Below, one piece after another: positions 10,994 to 22,900 of a stretch of DNA of 64,000 bases. A program made the translations under genes and the position numbers. The stretch's first letter is position 1; every line of letters starts with the position of its first letter. The notes under the pieces were generated by a model. That model worked only from the letters and a program-made list of their open reading frames with translations. It was not told the origin of the DNA and ran no database searches. Source of the stretch: Sphagnum compactum (Eukaryota > Bryophyta > Sphagnopsida > Sphagnales); assembly GCA_965153455.1 (NCBI GenBank), contig OZ234503.1, forward strand, positions 1,240,001 through 1,304,000, written 5' to 3'.

Positions 10994-13900
10994 TTTCCTG
11001 CAACAGTTTCAGACACATCCTGTTTGTTTTTCCGACAACAGTGCTTTCACAAACATATACATGAATCATCCTGTTTTTCCCACAACACAAGTTCAGACGA
11101 CACATCTCCTTTTTTTTTGTCTCAACTCTTTCAGACACATTTAAATGCAAAAATCCAGTGGGAGAAATCTTAGGTTCCAGATGCTGTCAAGAAGACATTT
11201 CAACTGAGCTTTTCATCTGAATGATCCTGATGCTAAAAGAACTATGATGTGGGTTTTTGGACCATGGAAACAGGGAAAACGAGACTCAATTGATAATGCA
11301 GCTGTGGAGCTTGTGTGTCAGGCTACATCAGCATCTCCCACATACTTCCCTCCTGTGGAATTCACCCTCACAGATACCAAGAAAGAACCTCATCGTGCAA
11401 AAACGTTCAGCCTGATTGATGGTTCCCTGGCGATCAACAATCCAGTTTGTAACTTCTCCTTCACACTGGCCTTTTTTCTTTTCCTTTGAAGCTAAATTCC
11501 CTCTTGCATTTGCATCATCACTTGTAACAAGTCTGAGATCATAAGGTGCAGCTTGGCCCTGAGCTTTCTACCAATAGATTGTTCACCAGATAGATCTAGA
11601 GCTTGATGTTTGTGTTTTTCAGCTTTGATCATCTTGTTCTTCTCCATCCCATCCTTTTCTTCTAGCTAGCCTGATGTGGGTTCTGGCAAGTTTGGAGTTC
11701 TCTAGAAAATCACTTTTGTCAAAGCTGATCACATAACTTCCCAATCTGATAAAAAGAATTGGCAAATATGGTGATTGCCAGACTGGTGTGGCAATTACAC
11801 AAGCGATCAAGGAAGTGCAAACAGATAGTGCCAAAGGAAGAGTGAAGTATAAGGTTTGTATTCCAATGAGTCCAAGTTTTCCTTGAGACGCAAGTTGTTT
11901 TTTGAGAGTTAAATCTCTTGCAATCAAGGAACTGCAATCAATCAGGGGGTAGACTCAGCACAGGAAGAATGAGGTATTATGGTTTGTATCCTAGTGGGTC
12001 CTTAATTTCCTTGAGCAAATTTGTTGCTTTTTTGAGAGTTGAATCTCTTGCACGATGATCGACAGTGGTAGTGCACATAGTGACTGGCCCATAAAGTCCT
12101 ATGATGCTTTCTGCTTTCGAGAATTTGTAATGTTTCCATGGGGTGATTACCGAGCTTTGAGAATTCTTCTTCTTGTCAAACAGAACATCTGAAAGCTCTA
12201 TGTGGGTCGGTTTTCTTTTTTGGGTTTTCCACAGAGCTTCAGTGATCTTTTAGTGCTGTCACTGGGAACAGGACAGCATCCAATGGGCCACTCTGCAAGG
12301 GAAGCAACCAGATGGAGTCTGATAGGATGCCCGAAAGCTCCCTGGGTTGACAGTGTGTTGAATGCGACTGCAGATATGGTGGACTTAAATGTCTCCCTAC
12401 TGTTCCAGTCTGAGAAAGCTGGTGCCAGTTACCTCCGAATCCAGGTAACCCATCTTCTTCATTCTGTTTTGTGAAACACATTTCTTCTCCCTAAACCCTT
12501 TTGCATTCTGAAGCCTTGAAGTGTGTATTTGAGCTGTGTTGAGCTGCTTAATTTTGCAGACTGACAGGCTGACGGGAAGTTTTGCATCAATAGACACCTG
12601 TGGACATGAGCACTTGTCGCAGGTGACTGATCTAGGGATGCAACTCCTTGATGAGCCAGTCATGCAACGCGACTTCAAGACTGGGAAGCTTGTTCCTGTC
12701 GCCGATGGTGGAACCAACCGAGAAGCGCTTTACAGGTAGCTCCTGAACATTTTTTTGCTGAGTTTTATGATGTCCCACTTGTTTATTTCTGAGCATCAAA
12801 CATGTCCTGATGAACCTTGTCAACCATTACCATTATGAAGAAGAGGTTGGTCCTTTTAGAGGCAAATATATATGTGTTTTGTCGAACAGGGCGAATCTGG
12901 CCAGTGCCCAGCCATCTCAACACAAAGCATTTTTGGGCACAAGTTCCACTAGATGCATGATGCTAGTGTAGGGTAATGCCCTTGGTTGTGGGCATAATGG
13001 CCAAGGGTATTACTAGAATAAGGGCCTGCATGGGGTGGGCCTGATTCTGGTAATGCCCACAGCCAAGGGCATTACATTACGTGGTGCAAAAATTGACAAT
13101 TTTTAATTTCTTAAAAAAAAACCTCCTATGATACCCAATGAATACACTTTGTTGGCGAACATAAGTTATTTAACTTTTCTCATGTTGAATTGGACCTCAT
13201 TTGAATGCTGGCTGACAGATTTGCTAGGTGGTTATCAGAGGAGCGGAAAGAACGTTTAGCTCCTCCTAAGCCACCTAAACCTCCTAAGCCTCCTTCCCTT
13301 CCTCCTAAGCCTCCAACCCCTCCTCCTAAGCCTTGCCCTAAGCCTTGCCCTGATCCTCCTCCTTGTTGTTGCCCCCATCCTTGTCCCTCGCATTACTTCT
13401 ATCTTTTTCCTTGGCATTGCCCCCCCCCCTCCTCCTCCTCCTCCTCCTCCCCCTCCCCCCCCTCCACCTCCCCCTCCTCCCCCTCCACCTCCTCCTCCGC
13501 CTCCCCCTCCTCCTTGCCTTAATCCTCCTTGTCGTTGCCATTGCCTTCCTTGTCATTGCCACACTCCTCCTTCCCCTCCTCATTGTCCTTGCCCTAATCC
13601 TCGTCCTTGTCGTTGTCACCATTTTCCTTGTGATTGCCACACCCCTCCTCCTCCTCCTCCCCCTCCTCACCCGGATCCTCCTCCTTGTCGTTGCCCTGGT
13701 CCTCCTTGTTCTTGTCGACCTTCCCGTCTTCCCATGTGTATTCCTACTCCATATTTTTTTTACCCAGGTTCATTCTACTTTGATGAGGATCCCTATGAAC
13801 CTTACTTTGATGAGAAACCCTGTGAACCCAGATATTACACAAGTAATCCTACTGGTCAATATGTTCTAACTGAGTTGCAGACTTCCTTGAATAGATCTGA

Positions 13901-14369
13901 ATCTCATGCACAAGCTCCAATTGAATCCACTTTCTCTACATCCCCATATGCAATGTCTTTTACGTATAAATATGCCCATTCTCACCCCTTAGATCCCATG
14001 TCCTATGCATCTATGTATGAAACTCAATATAATTCCTTATCTTCTTATGCATCTATGGAGGAAACTCAATCTAGTTCCTCATCCCCATATCCATTGTCTG
14101 CGAATGAATACTCCCATAATTCTCACAACCCACGTACCATGTACTATGCATCTATGGAGGAAGCTCTATCTAGTTCCTCATCTTATGCAGATGAAACAGA
14201 GGAAACTCAATCTAGTTCCTTATCTCCATATAATTTTGAACCTACATTCAACAACCATTTCTCTAGCAACAATGACCATCAATCCTTCTCAATACCCTCC
14301 GCCCCACAACTTGGAAGCTCATCAACACTTCTTGATTTCTTCGGGTTGTTCAAAATTGGTGAGCCTTAA
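9909..14369 (+). CDS. patatin-like phospholipase (pPLAII-type) with long Pro/Cys tail; possibly damaged
   Basis: Lipid acyl hydrolase of the patatin family, which frees fatty acids from membrane lipids. Supported exons: 9909-10043, 10378-10571, 11274-11444, 11782-11853, 12235-12444, 12560-12735, 13219-14369. Exon 1 has SIDGGGVRD (the family has GGGxRG; the last Gly is Asp here), exon 2 the nucleophile motif GTSTG (Ser65), exon 3 the Asp of the dyad in DGSLAINNP (usually DGG). Later exons give SDLLVLSLGTG, ATADMVDL, SYLRIQ, GGTNREALYR and FARWLSEER, all pPLAII hallmarks. Intron 1 is GC-AG. The middle strand region (about 80 aa; family motif TLTNVVIPTFDIK) was not found at 10572-11273, and exon 2 ends in phase 2 while the next starts in phase 0. 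The last exon adds a tail of about 370 aa and needs a -1 base correction at the C-run 13420-13429. Family is certain; an intact product is doubtful. Confidence 0.75.
10961..10991. repeat. (TC)n microsatellite
   Basis: A perfect TC run of about 15 units lies inside the patatin-like gene, in the interval where the middle exon would be expected. Confidence 0.85.
12974..13074. repeat. intronic fold-back element
   Basis: The arm 12974-12995 (TAATGCCCTTGG...GGGCAT) is complementary to 13053-13074 with a single mismatch. The pairing weakens but continues a few bases outward. The loop is about 57 bp. It lies in the last intron of the patatin-like gene and resembles a small fold-back MITE; no target duplication was identified. 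Confidence 0.5.
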
Positions 14370-17300
14370 ATGGACTCATCATCTTGTGTACATTAACATA
14401 ATTCTATCCCATAAAAGTCATAGCTCCAAATATACACGAACCAATGTGGGGAGAGACTCTTTCAATTCCATGTACCTGTGAAATATCAAATAATATGTGG
14501 AAGATCTTCTCTTGTTTTGAGTCTAAAAATCACTTGGGTTCAACAAAAAGTTCATTAATGCCTTGATAAGAAAATCATACTAACTGTGGGGAAGGAATAC
14601 CATGAAGCTAATAAAGGGAAAATATATGTCTTACAGGTAGTACATCCAATTCATATTGTTAGTGTTATGGGCTTCTTTTTTACTTTGCATTGAAAAATAG
14701 AGTCTTCGAGTTCTAGATGAGGGAGATCATTTTGGAGCTACTTATGACGAGGTAAGAAAGAAAGGAACAAATAATGGGATGTGAAGGAAAAGCCTTGATT
14801 AATAGGGTATGAAGATGGATTCAATGAGCTCACGTAGTGGAGCAAGTTCCTTCTTGTCAATCAATGAAATCTCTTGCATGAATAATCCATCCATCTCCAA
14901 TCTTTAGCAATTGTTTGTACAATCCACTAACGTCTAGTTTGGGGTTTCATATAAAAATGCCTTGTTACCATTAGCCTACAAGAAACAACCGCAATTGGGG
15001 GTACATCTCATGACACAAACATGTGAAACTATGTAGGATGCAATAGCTAATTTAGTGAGAGAAGAATGAGCATTGGAAGCATTGCTTGGCAAATAGGTGG
15101 ACAAGTGAAGAGAATGAAGTGGTTGAAGCAAGTGTTTGAGGTGGGCCTCCTCAAAATTCAGATTCTTCCAAAAGGATTAGAAGAACCACATAATTATAAT
15201 TACACATTTTTTATCCATACTCCAATCTTCGCCTTTGAAAGAAAAAAAAAACAAGAGGGGGAAAAATTATTGTTGATAGCCAACCACTAAATAAATAATT
15301 CAGACCCGCATAACTCTACCAAAAGAAGAAAAAAAATTGCATACTTGAGTCATGTTCCAAAAATAACAACTACATTAGACTAATGTCATACCTTCACCCC
15401 ACCCCCAATTTTATTATTAAAAATATTGTATATGCCACTTGTTTCTCACATTAACAACATTTATAACCCTAGCTAAAAAAAGATTAAAAAAGAATTTTAT
15501 TTTTTTAAAATGAAGAATTAGACCCTACATAGAGCTAGTTTAAAGGCCAATTATGGATTCCAGTTTTAATTTCAGGCCCAAGTCTAGTTCTTAAGCCAAT
15601 TTTCATTCTAACTCTTAATTTATTTTTTTTCAAATTTTTGAACTAGTAGTTTGGGTGCCCGATAATCAAAACCGCCAATGTAACCAAAAAAAAAGGTACT
15701 TTCAAAACAAACTGAATTTTCAATCATCAATTACAAACTACAAATGCTAAGTGCCAAACTCTAATTGCATTTTGATAATCAGAACACATGTTTGATAACC
15801 TAATTCTTACAACAATTATGTTATGACAATACTTAATACTGATGGTGGATCAACACACTCTAGATACACTCTCTTGGGCTATCATAGTCAAATGTTGTGA
15901 ATCCCAAGCTTTAGACTTCAAATCTTTCAATCTGCTCTTCTATTAAAACCCAAGTAATCCCTGAAACAAATCTTCACAAACAATTGCTACTCATCAGCAG
16001 ACCCCTTAAAATTTTCAACAAAACTAGACTCCCCATATATAGCCACTATTTGGAGCTCCCAATAACCAGGTATTCATCCCTCCCAACAACTATTATGGTT
16101 CAACTCAAATGTATTGAATTTGAGTAAGGATCTCACAACTAACCAGCCACATTGAACTTCTTCCACCATCAGCCACTACTAACTCATGATATGAATACAT
16201 AACATTAGCTATCCCCAACGCAACAAAGAATATGGAGACAACTTATAATATGCAATAGGCATTCTTCCCAAAATGCAACTCAATCCACACCAAAAAACAC
16301 AAGCTACCAACTTCCACAATGCAAAGAAATTAATCAAAAATAGCTAGAGTGTTTAGCTCGATGTCCAAAGGCCCCATTTGTAGTAGCATCCATCTACCTA
16401 CTTCGCAACTTACACCATTTTCCTCCAAAAGTAAAATAACAAACATAATGTTCATCCCTAAACTTTCACACACTTTTAAAAACAAATTATTTATCATCAC
16501 ATCAAAGCTTTCTCCCAAGAAGCTCTACTATGAATGATTACATGACAAGACATAAGACAATTTTCAACGCCATGACCATGATAGTAACCTTAAAAAATTC
16601 ATCGTCCATACTTTTCTATTACACCAATTCTTACTTCTCACCCACCCAAATGAAGAACCAAACAACAAGTTGTTGGAACTTAACTAAGCAATCAACCTCT
16701 TTTCAAAAGGGAATTAGAATTTGAACTAGGGTGTTGCCCACCCCCCTCCCCCCCTTTTTTTTGGGAACAAGTTCATGTTTTGTCAATAGATAAGTACAAC
16801 TTCATAATATAAAAAAATAGAAGTTTGACTCTACATTTTAGACAAATTATTGCATTTGATTGGTTATATATAACTAATATTATATCATCTTTATTTTGAA
16901 TTATGTGCACTAGGGGAACAAATGCATATTACCAAACAAATGTTTTAAAAATAGTTGTGTGTAATGGAAATGAAACTAAATTTGGTCTTCAATGGAATAA
17001 CTAGTAAATTATTTTTTGTGAAAATGACTAGAGTTGGAAGGTTTAGAAATCCCAATATCTAATCTCAAAATCAGATTAAAGGTTCCATCCAAAAGAATAA
17101 ATAAATAAATAAAATAAAAATAAAATTGAGACCAAAGGTTTCTTTTGAAATCAAGAACCATACAACATTGACAATTACCAATGTTGGTTAGTACTTGACT
17201 TTTATGATATCTAGTTCCAAATCTAAATGATACATTAAAACAATTTCAATTCCAATTCCAATTATTGGGGATTTATTTTTGCCCTAGACTTTCGTCGATC

Positions 17301-19654
17301 TTTTGTTTTTGGGGAAAATGAACTTTTATAAATAGTGAGAGGATATGTGTCATTTCTTTTTTTTCCACCTTTGCAGGTAGAGCTTTTCAAAAAACTTTTC
17401 AAGACTATAATTGTGATTATCTAAAATTCAAATGGACCAATTTTGAATGGCCTCCCTCGATTGGAGAGATTCTTTAACCCTTAAGCTTAAAAAATCTTTA
17501 ATCCGCTGCAATGGTGTTGGATTGTGGTTTGCACTTGTCGGTTGAATTCTCTGGAAACAACTCCCTCCACGTAAAATTGTGTTTGCCACATTGACTTCTT
17601 TGGAAGTAATGCATCCTTTGAAGTAGGTAGCCAAAATAGATCTAGCCTTTGGTGATTTAAACGTCCCTAATCTTTAATGAGTAGCAAGGAAAAAAAGTCC
17701 TCTTGTAGTTCAGTAGTGACAATTCGGGTCCAATTTCTTTTAGTGGTCAATAGAAAGTTTTGGTTAGGAGGAAAGTACATCACAATCTTTTTTTTTCAAT
17801 GTTCATGGATAGTCGCGTAGATCTATGCCCAAAAAAGTAGGGTTATGATCAACTTGTGTAGACCTTAGGGTTTCGAGAAGGTGAAAGAGAAGCATCCAAA
17901 AACAAATTCACAAAAATGGACTATGTTTTTTTTTACAAACCACTTTGTCCAAGTAACCAATCCATTATAGGGTTGAATCAAGGTTTTTTTTTTTCTAAAT
18001 TACGTTTTTTTTAATTTTGTATCCAGTTTACGACATTGGTGGATTGTGGCACCCAGGCCATAGTGAAAGCAACTGGGAAGGTCCTTACAAGGCGAATAAA
18101 GACCATTACAACATTAAATACATAGTTTGTTGAATCACCTTTCTAACCAGCCAGCCAAAAACATTATGGTGGTAATGAGTCCAACTTGAGCTAAGCTAAT
18201 TGGATACCGATGAAAATGAAATTGGATGACCAAATGTACTTAGTTGACAAAACTTCGAAACTTTCAATGTGTGCCATCAAACTTGTAAGGTAGGTTGATC
18301 CATGGTTCCTTTGGTTGGGGTTGTGTTTTTGAATGCATCCCAAAGAGGTCAAAGCTTGATTGGTTTACAAATGAGCAATAGATTCACGAAGTGTTTGATT
18401 TTCATGTTTAAGATTTTTAAAGACAACAAGGATTTTTTCCATGGATGTAGACATGATTATGAACGCTGTGGAATATGACATCAACAAGAGGTAGGTAATC
18501 CACAACCTTAGTTAATAAGAAGTGGGTAATTTGCGACTTTTTGAAAAAAATTCCTTTGAAAAAGAGGGGTCATCCACAGTCAACTCCAAAAGGAATCTAA
18601 CTCCTAAATGACTTATAGATGCAAAAATGAACGTAGACTTGATGGAATATGTTCAAATTATCAAGGACATGAATATTTACAAGAACAAAGGTTAAAAGAA
18701 AGGTCTAAAAATCTAACTTTTAAATAAGGAACAAAACAAGATTATGTGATTCAAAAATAAGAACATAAGAACACATAACAAGAACATGATATGTGCAAAA
18801 CAAATGTGAAATCAAATATTTATTATGTCAACATATGTAAACATGAACAAGGCTATGGTGCAAGATCGTGCTTAAGATTGATGTTGAATATACTAAAGGA
18901 AATGAAGGGTCTTATTTTTATTTATACCCCTTTGGAGACCTAGCTCAAGGAAACTTCCAAGAAAGGTAAACACATCTTAGGGTGAAAGCATTAGGAACGT
19001 CACACCTTGATTTTCTTAAACCCATCAAATTTTGAAAAATCATAAGAAACATTTAATTGAACATTTTCATAATTTGTTTTGGGTGAATACATTTATTAGG
19101 TTCCATAGATTTTGAAATCTCAATAATATCAAGAATATTTTGTATTTTGATGTTCCTAATCATTACATTTAGAAAAAGTTTTAGGAATGTAACGTTTGTT
19201 TTTTTCCTTGAATTTTTTGGTCAGGAACACAAATTGGGAACATGATTTAAGAATTTATTTAAGAATTTAAAACAAATAAAATTTGTAAGTCATTTTAATT
19301 TTAGGTTTTTATTTGGTAATTAATTGATTAAATATGATTTTGTTATGAATTTCCAAAACTGAGGCTATCAATTTTTTAAAAGGCCATTTTAATTAAGAAT
19401 ATAAAATTTTAAATTCCCAGATAAAATTTAAACAATATATTATAAATGTAATTGATAAACATGAAAAATAATAATTTATAATTGTGAAAAAATTTAACGA
19501 AAAGGGCCCAAAAAAATGATTTGGTTGTTTTTGGGTACTCAACCATTCCTTGTGTTGGTTCCTAGTGGTACCACCCAAGGATGAGTTCGCCCAAGAGGCT
19601 TTGATGTGTGCATTGAGTAAAGAAACTTTCTTAGAACCTTCCTAATTGAGAGTC
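14370..19654. other. AT-rich intergenic DNA, no gene recognised
   Basis: Only short frames are present (for example 15066-15290 plus, 16330-16518 minus, 17428-17634 minus), none with a recognisable domain or splice context. There is a C/T homopolymer junction at about 16740-16760. The first 100 bp after 14369 are probably the 3' untranslated region of the patatin-like gene. Confidence 0.5.
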
Positions 19655-19985
19655 AACTATAAGTTAATTGAAACTTAATTGAAACTTAATTGGGACTTAA
19701 TTAGGAATCAACTTGGAATTAACTAGAACTTAACTAAAGTTAATTTAAACTTAAATGGGAATTAATTAAAAGATAACTTTGAGTTAATTAGGAGTTAATT
19801 GGGATTTAACTTGAAGTTGACTAAAAATTAATTGGGAGTTAACTTAAACTTAACAAAAATATAACTAAGATTTAATTAAAGTGAATTAATAGTAAATTGG
19901 AAATGAAGTATGAATTAAATGGAAATGAACTAAAATTTAATTGGAAGTTAACTAAAAGTGAATTGAAACTAAACTAAAAGTTAGG
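19655..19985. repeat. degenerate AATTAA-based tandem repeat
   Basis: More than 15 degenerate copies of an about 15-nt unit of the type TTAATTGAAACTTAAC / TTAATTGGGAGTTAAC follow one another (for example 19667, 19682, 19697, 19727, 19785 and 19810). Copies have diverged and lengths vary between 12 and 18 nt. Confidence 0.6.
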
Positions 19986-22900
19986 TTCATGTATGGACAT
20001 TCAAATGAATGAATTCCACGGCATTAGCATCTGTGACAATTACTTAGAATCAAATCAAAATCGAATTTGATTTTTGGAATTAGAATTGGAACCAATAAAA
20101 CCAAAGCTAATTTTGAAACTTGAACTTGATTATAAAACCTAAATTAGAACCTGAATTTTTGAAAAACATTTAGGGGAAAAATAGTTTGGAATTGGTAATT
20201 AACTAACAATTAACCATTGGTTTCAAACCAAGTTACTTGGAACTAAAGTAAAACCAACGTTCATTTCCAAAACCAAAACTAAAACCAAATCCATCATAAA
20301 TGTTTTTAAATAACTGTAATTGGAGGTTTTTCATAAACGATAAAAATTGCCCAACATTAGTAATTAGTTGTAAGGTTTCATGTCATTATTTGAAAAAACA
20401 ACATGCCCAATTCACAATGGAGATCAATGTCAACAAAACCAAAAATTATTAATGAAGTTAAAGCTTTCATAATGTAATTCCACCATTTTTGCCACATGCA
20501 AAGACTACTCAAATGGTGGAGGGACAATGAACAATAATCTATTATGATCAATCTATAATTTAAAATGTAAGCAAGTAATGGTAGATTGTCCTCATCATAC
20601 ATGATGTAACTTCAATAGTATTCATGATAAACAACCCGCATGCATTCTTATTAATTGTATTTGGGTTTAGGTGATAAACAACTCCCATACTACTTGAATG
20701 GAGTCAATAACAACTATTATCAAATCATATGGACATTCTTTTCACAAATAGATTATTAACAATTCAAGATTTTGGCAAACAATTGGATTGTATAGCTTTC
20801 ATTCATTCTAAAATATTGTCATTAAGCATTGCATACTTGTTCAAATATTTTGTTTGGATTTGCATATAATTAATCTTTTTGCAAAGCTTTGGTTGTCGAA
20901 ATCATTTGATGTATTCTACTCCACTTTTCTTTTTCTTGTTGAATGATGAAGGTGGACTACTATTCATTCCCACATCTTATTGTTGAATCTTAATGCCTAT
21001 AGATATTGAAACAATGTCAAAATATGCAACTTAGGGGATTTCATGTGCTTGGGCAATGTTACAAACAACAAAATAAAAGGTATGTTTCTCTTGCATCTCT
21101 TGCATTCATTTTTTGAAAGTTTCAAATTGTTAGGGACCAACTTGTCCATAGATATTGTGTCTTGTTGATGCCTAAATAAAATAAGTTAGAAGACTGGACT
21201 ATTCCATAAATTACAAAATTGATGATTGTTTTGGAGAAATAATTCAATATTTTTGTTAGTGACCAAATAAAAATATTTGAGGTCTTATATTCCTTTCTAT
21301 GAAAATTTGTAGCACCATTAGAAAATGTGTATTAATATTGGAATTTGGAACAAAACCCATCTTCACGGATTATAACAAAACTTTTAACTTGATTCCAACA
21401 TTAAATCTTCTTCATAAACCTAGCAATTTGAGAGTCCAAATCTTCTTCTTCATTTTGGATTATGTAGGCCAATCACATGCAACCATGATTGAGCCAAAAG
21501 GTGGCATTTAAATAATATTTTGTTTTTATATTGTCCAATTTTTCATGTTTATGAATGAGAATGGGGAAATATGCTAGCTATATGTGGTAAACACCAAACT
21601 TGTTTTTAAGGGAAAAAAGAAAAAATTCAAATTCAAAATTTAAACATGAAATTATTTTGAAGTTTTCAATCATCAAAAGTAAAAAAAAAAAATCACTAAA
21701 TTTTTGTATGTTTATTTTTAGTAAACTTTAGAAGGATGATTAAAATTTACACTTCATACTTAATTTATTGCTAGATTTGGCTAAACCTTCCTATGGATGA
21801 TTGCCAACTTTTTTACACCTCCCTATGGTTGATGGCCACCTTGGTTACAAACAAAAATTCCTAAAGATAACACCATTAAACATTCATAAAGGTTCCAATA
21901 AGTACCCATGCTCGTAAGAAAGGGTGTTAGTTTAAGCCAAAAGTCATGATAACTAGTTTTAAAAATAGAATTTGCATGCAACCAATGAGATAACTAAACA
22001 TGCATTTGAGAGGGCTTGCTTTTTTTCCTTGGGGGAAAGGATTTGTGGGCATAGAATTTTTTATTTTTTGTATTCCCACCATATTCCTAGTGTTTTCCCA
22101 CATGTTCCCAATGATGTTCTCAATGTGTTTTTCACAAGTATGTTCCCTAAGCACCATATGGTGTGTCCAAAAACTTCCCTTTTTCACTTATATAAGGAGC
22201 CCAAAAGGGAGGCACCATGGCAAACACTAAATAGGTGCAACAAATTAAATGCAACATTAGTATCAACATAGATGTAAAATATTGCCTTGAAGGACAAATG
22301 TTTTTGAATTTTTGGTATTACTTTACCCTAAGGTCAGTTTCATCATTAAATAATCTCAAAATAATGAAATGAAATATTGTGAAAATATGAAATTGACATG
22401 TTGAAAATCATCATAATTATCATAGGTTACATTCTAAATAATTTCACTACTCATCTCACAATATTCTAATAGATGATGAAAAATAATATAATTTCAAAAT
22501 TTAAAAATGAATTCATTTTTTGAAAAAGAATAATTCATTTTGTCAATGTGGAAACTAACCTTAGGCTACGGTATACCCAAACTATGATTAATGTTTTAAC
22601 TATGTTTCTTACACAATATTTTCAAGGGAAAGAAATGTATTGGTCAAACCCCCCTCCCCCCCACTCCCTTTAGTTCAAAGGTAGATAAAATTTGATCATT
22701 TCATTATGAAAAAATGCGATGATTTGCAACTAGCCTTGTAACTAAGATTTTGAATTGCAATGATCATTTGTAATTCATTACAACTTAACATAATTCTATG
22801 ATTGTGAGTGCTATCAAACAAATCGCATGAGTTTCAACAGATGTAATTCATCATATGTGAAATTGTACACATATGTAATTCATTTAACTTAGTTACAACT

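Noticed and set aside
10758-11144. 128-codon plus-strand frame inside the patatin gene
   Set aside because: Built on CTT and TC repeats, has no patatin motif, and its ILFSS string is a chance resemblance to the family's IFSS.
13338-13670. Arg-rich minus-strand frame of 110 codons
   Set aside because: Exact antisense shadow of the Pro-rich (CCT)n tail of the patatin-like gene.
15840-16730. possible copia-type retroelement fragment
   Set aside because: The minus-strand frame 16330-16518 has no recognisable integrase or reverse-transcriptase motif.
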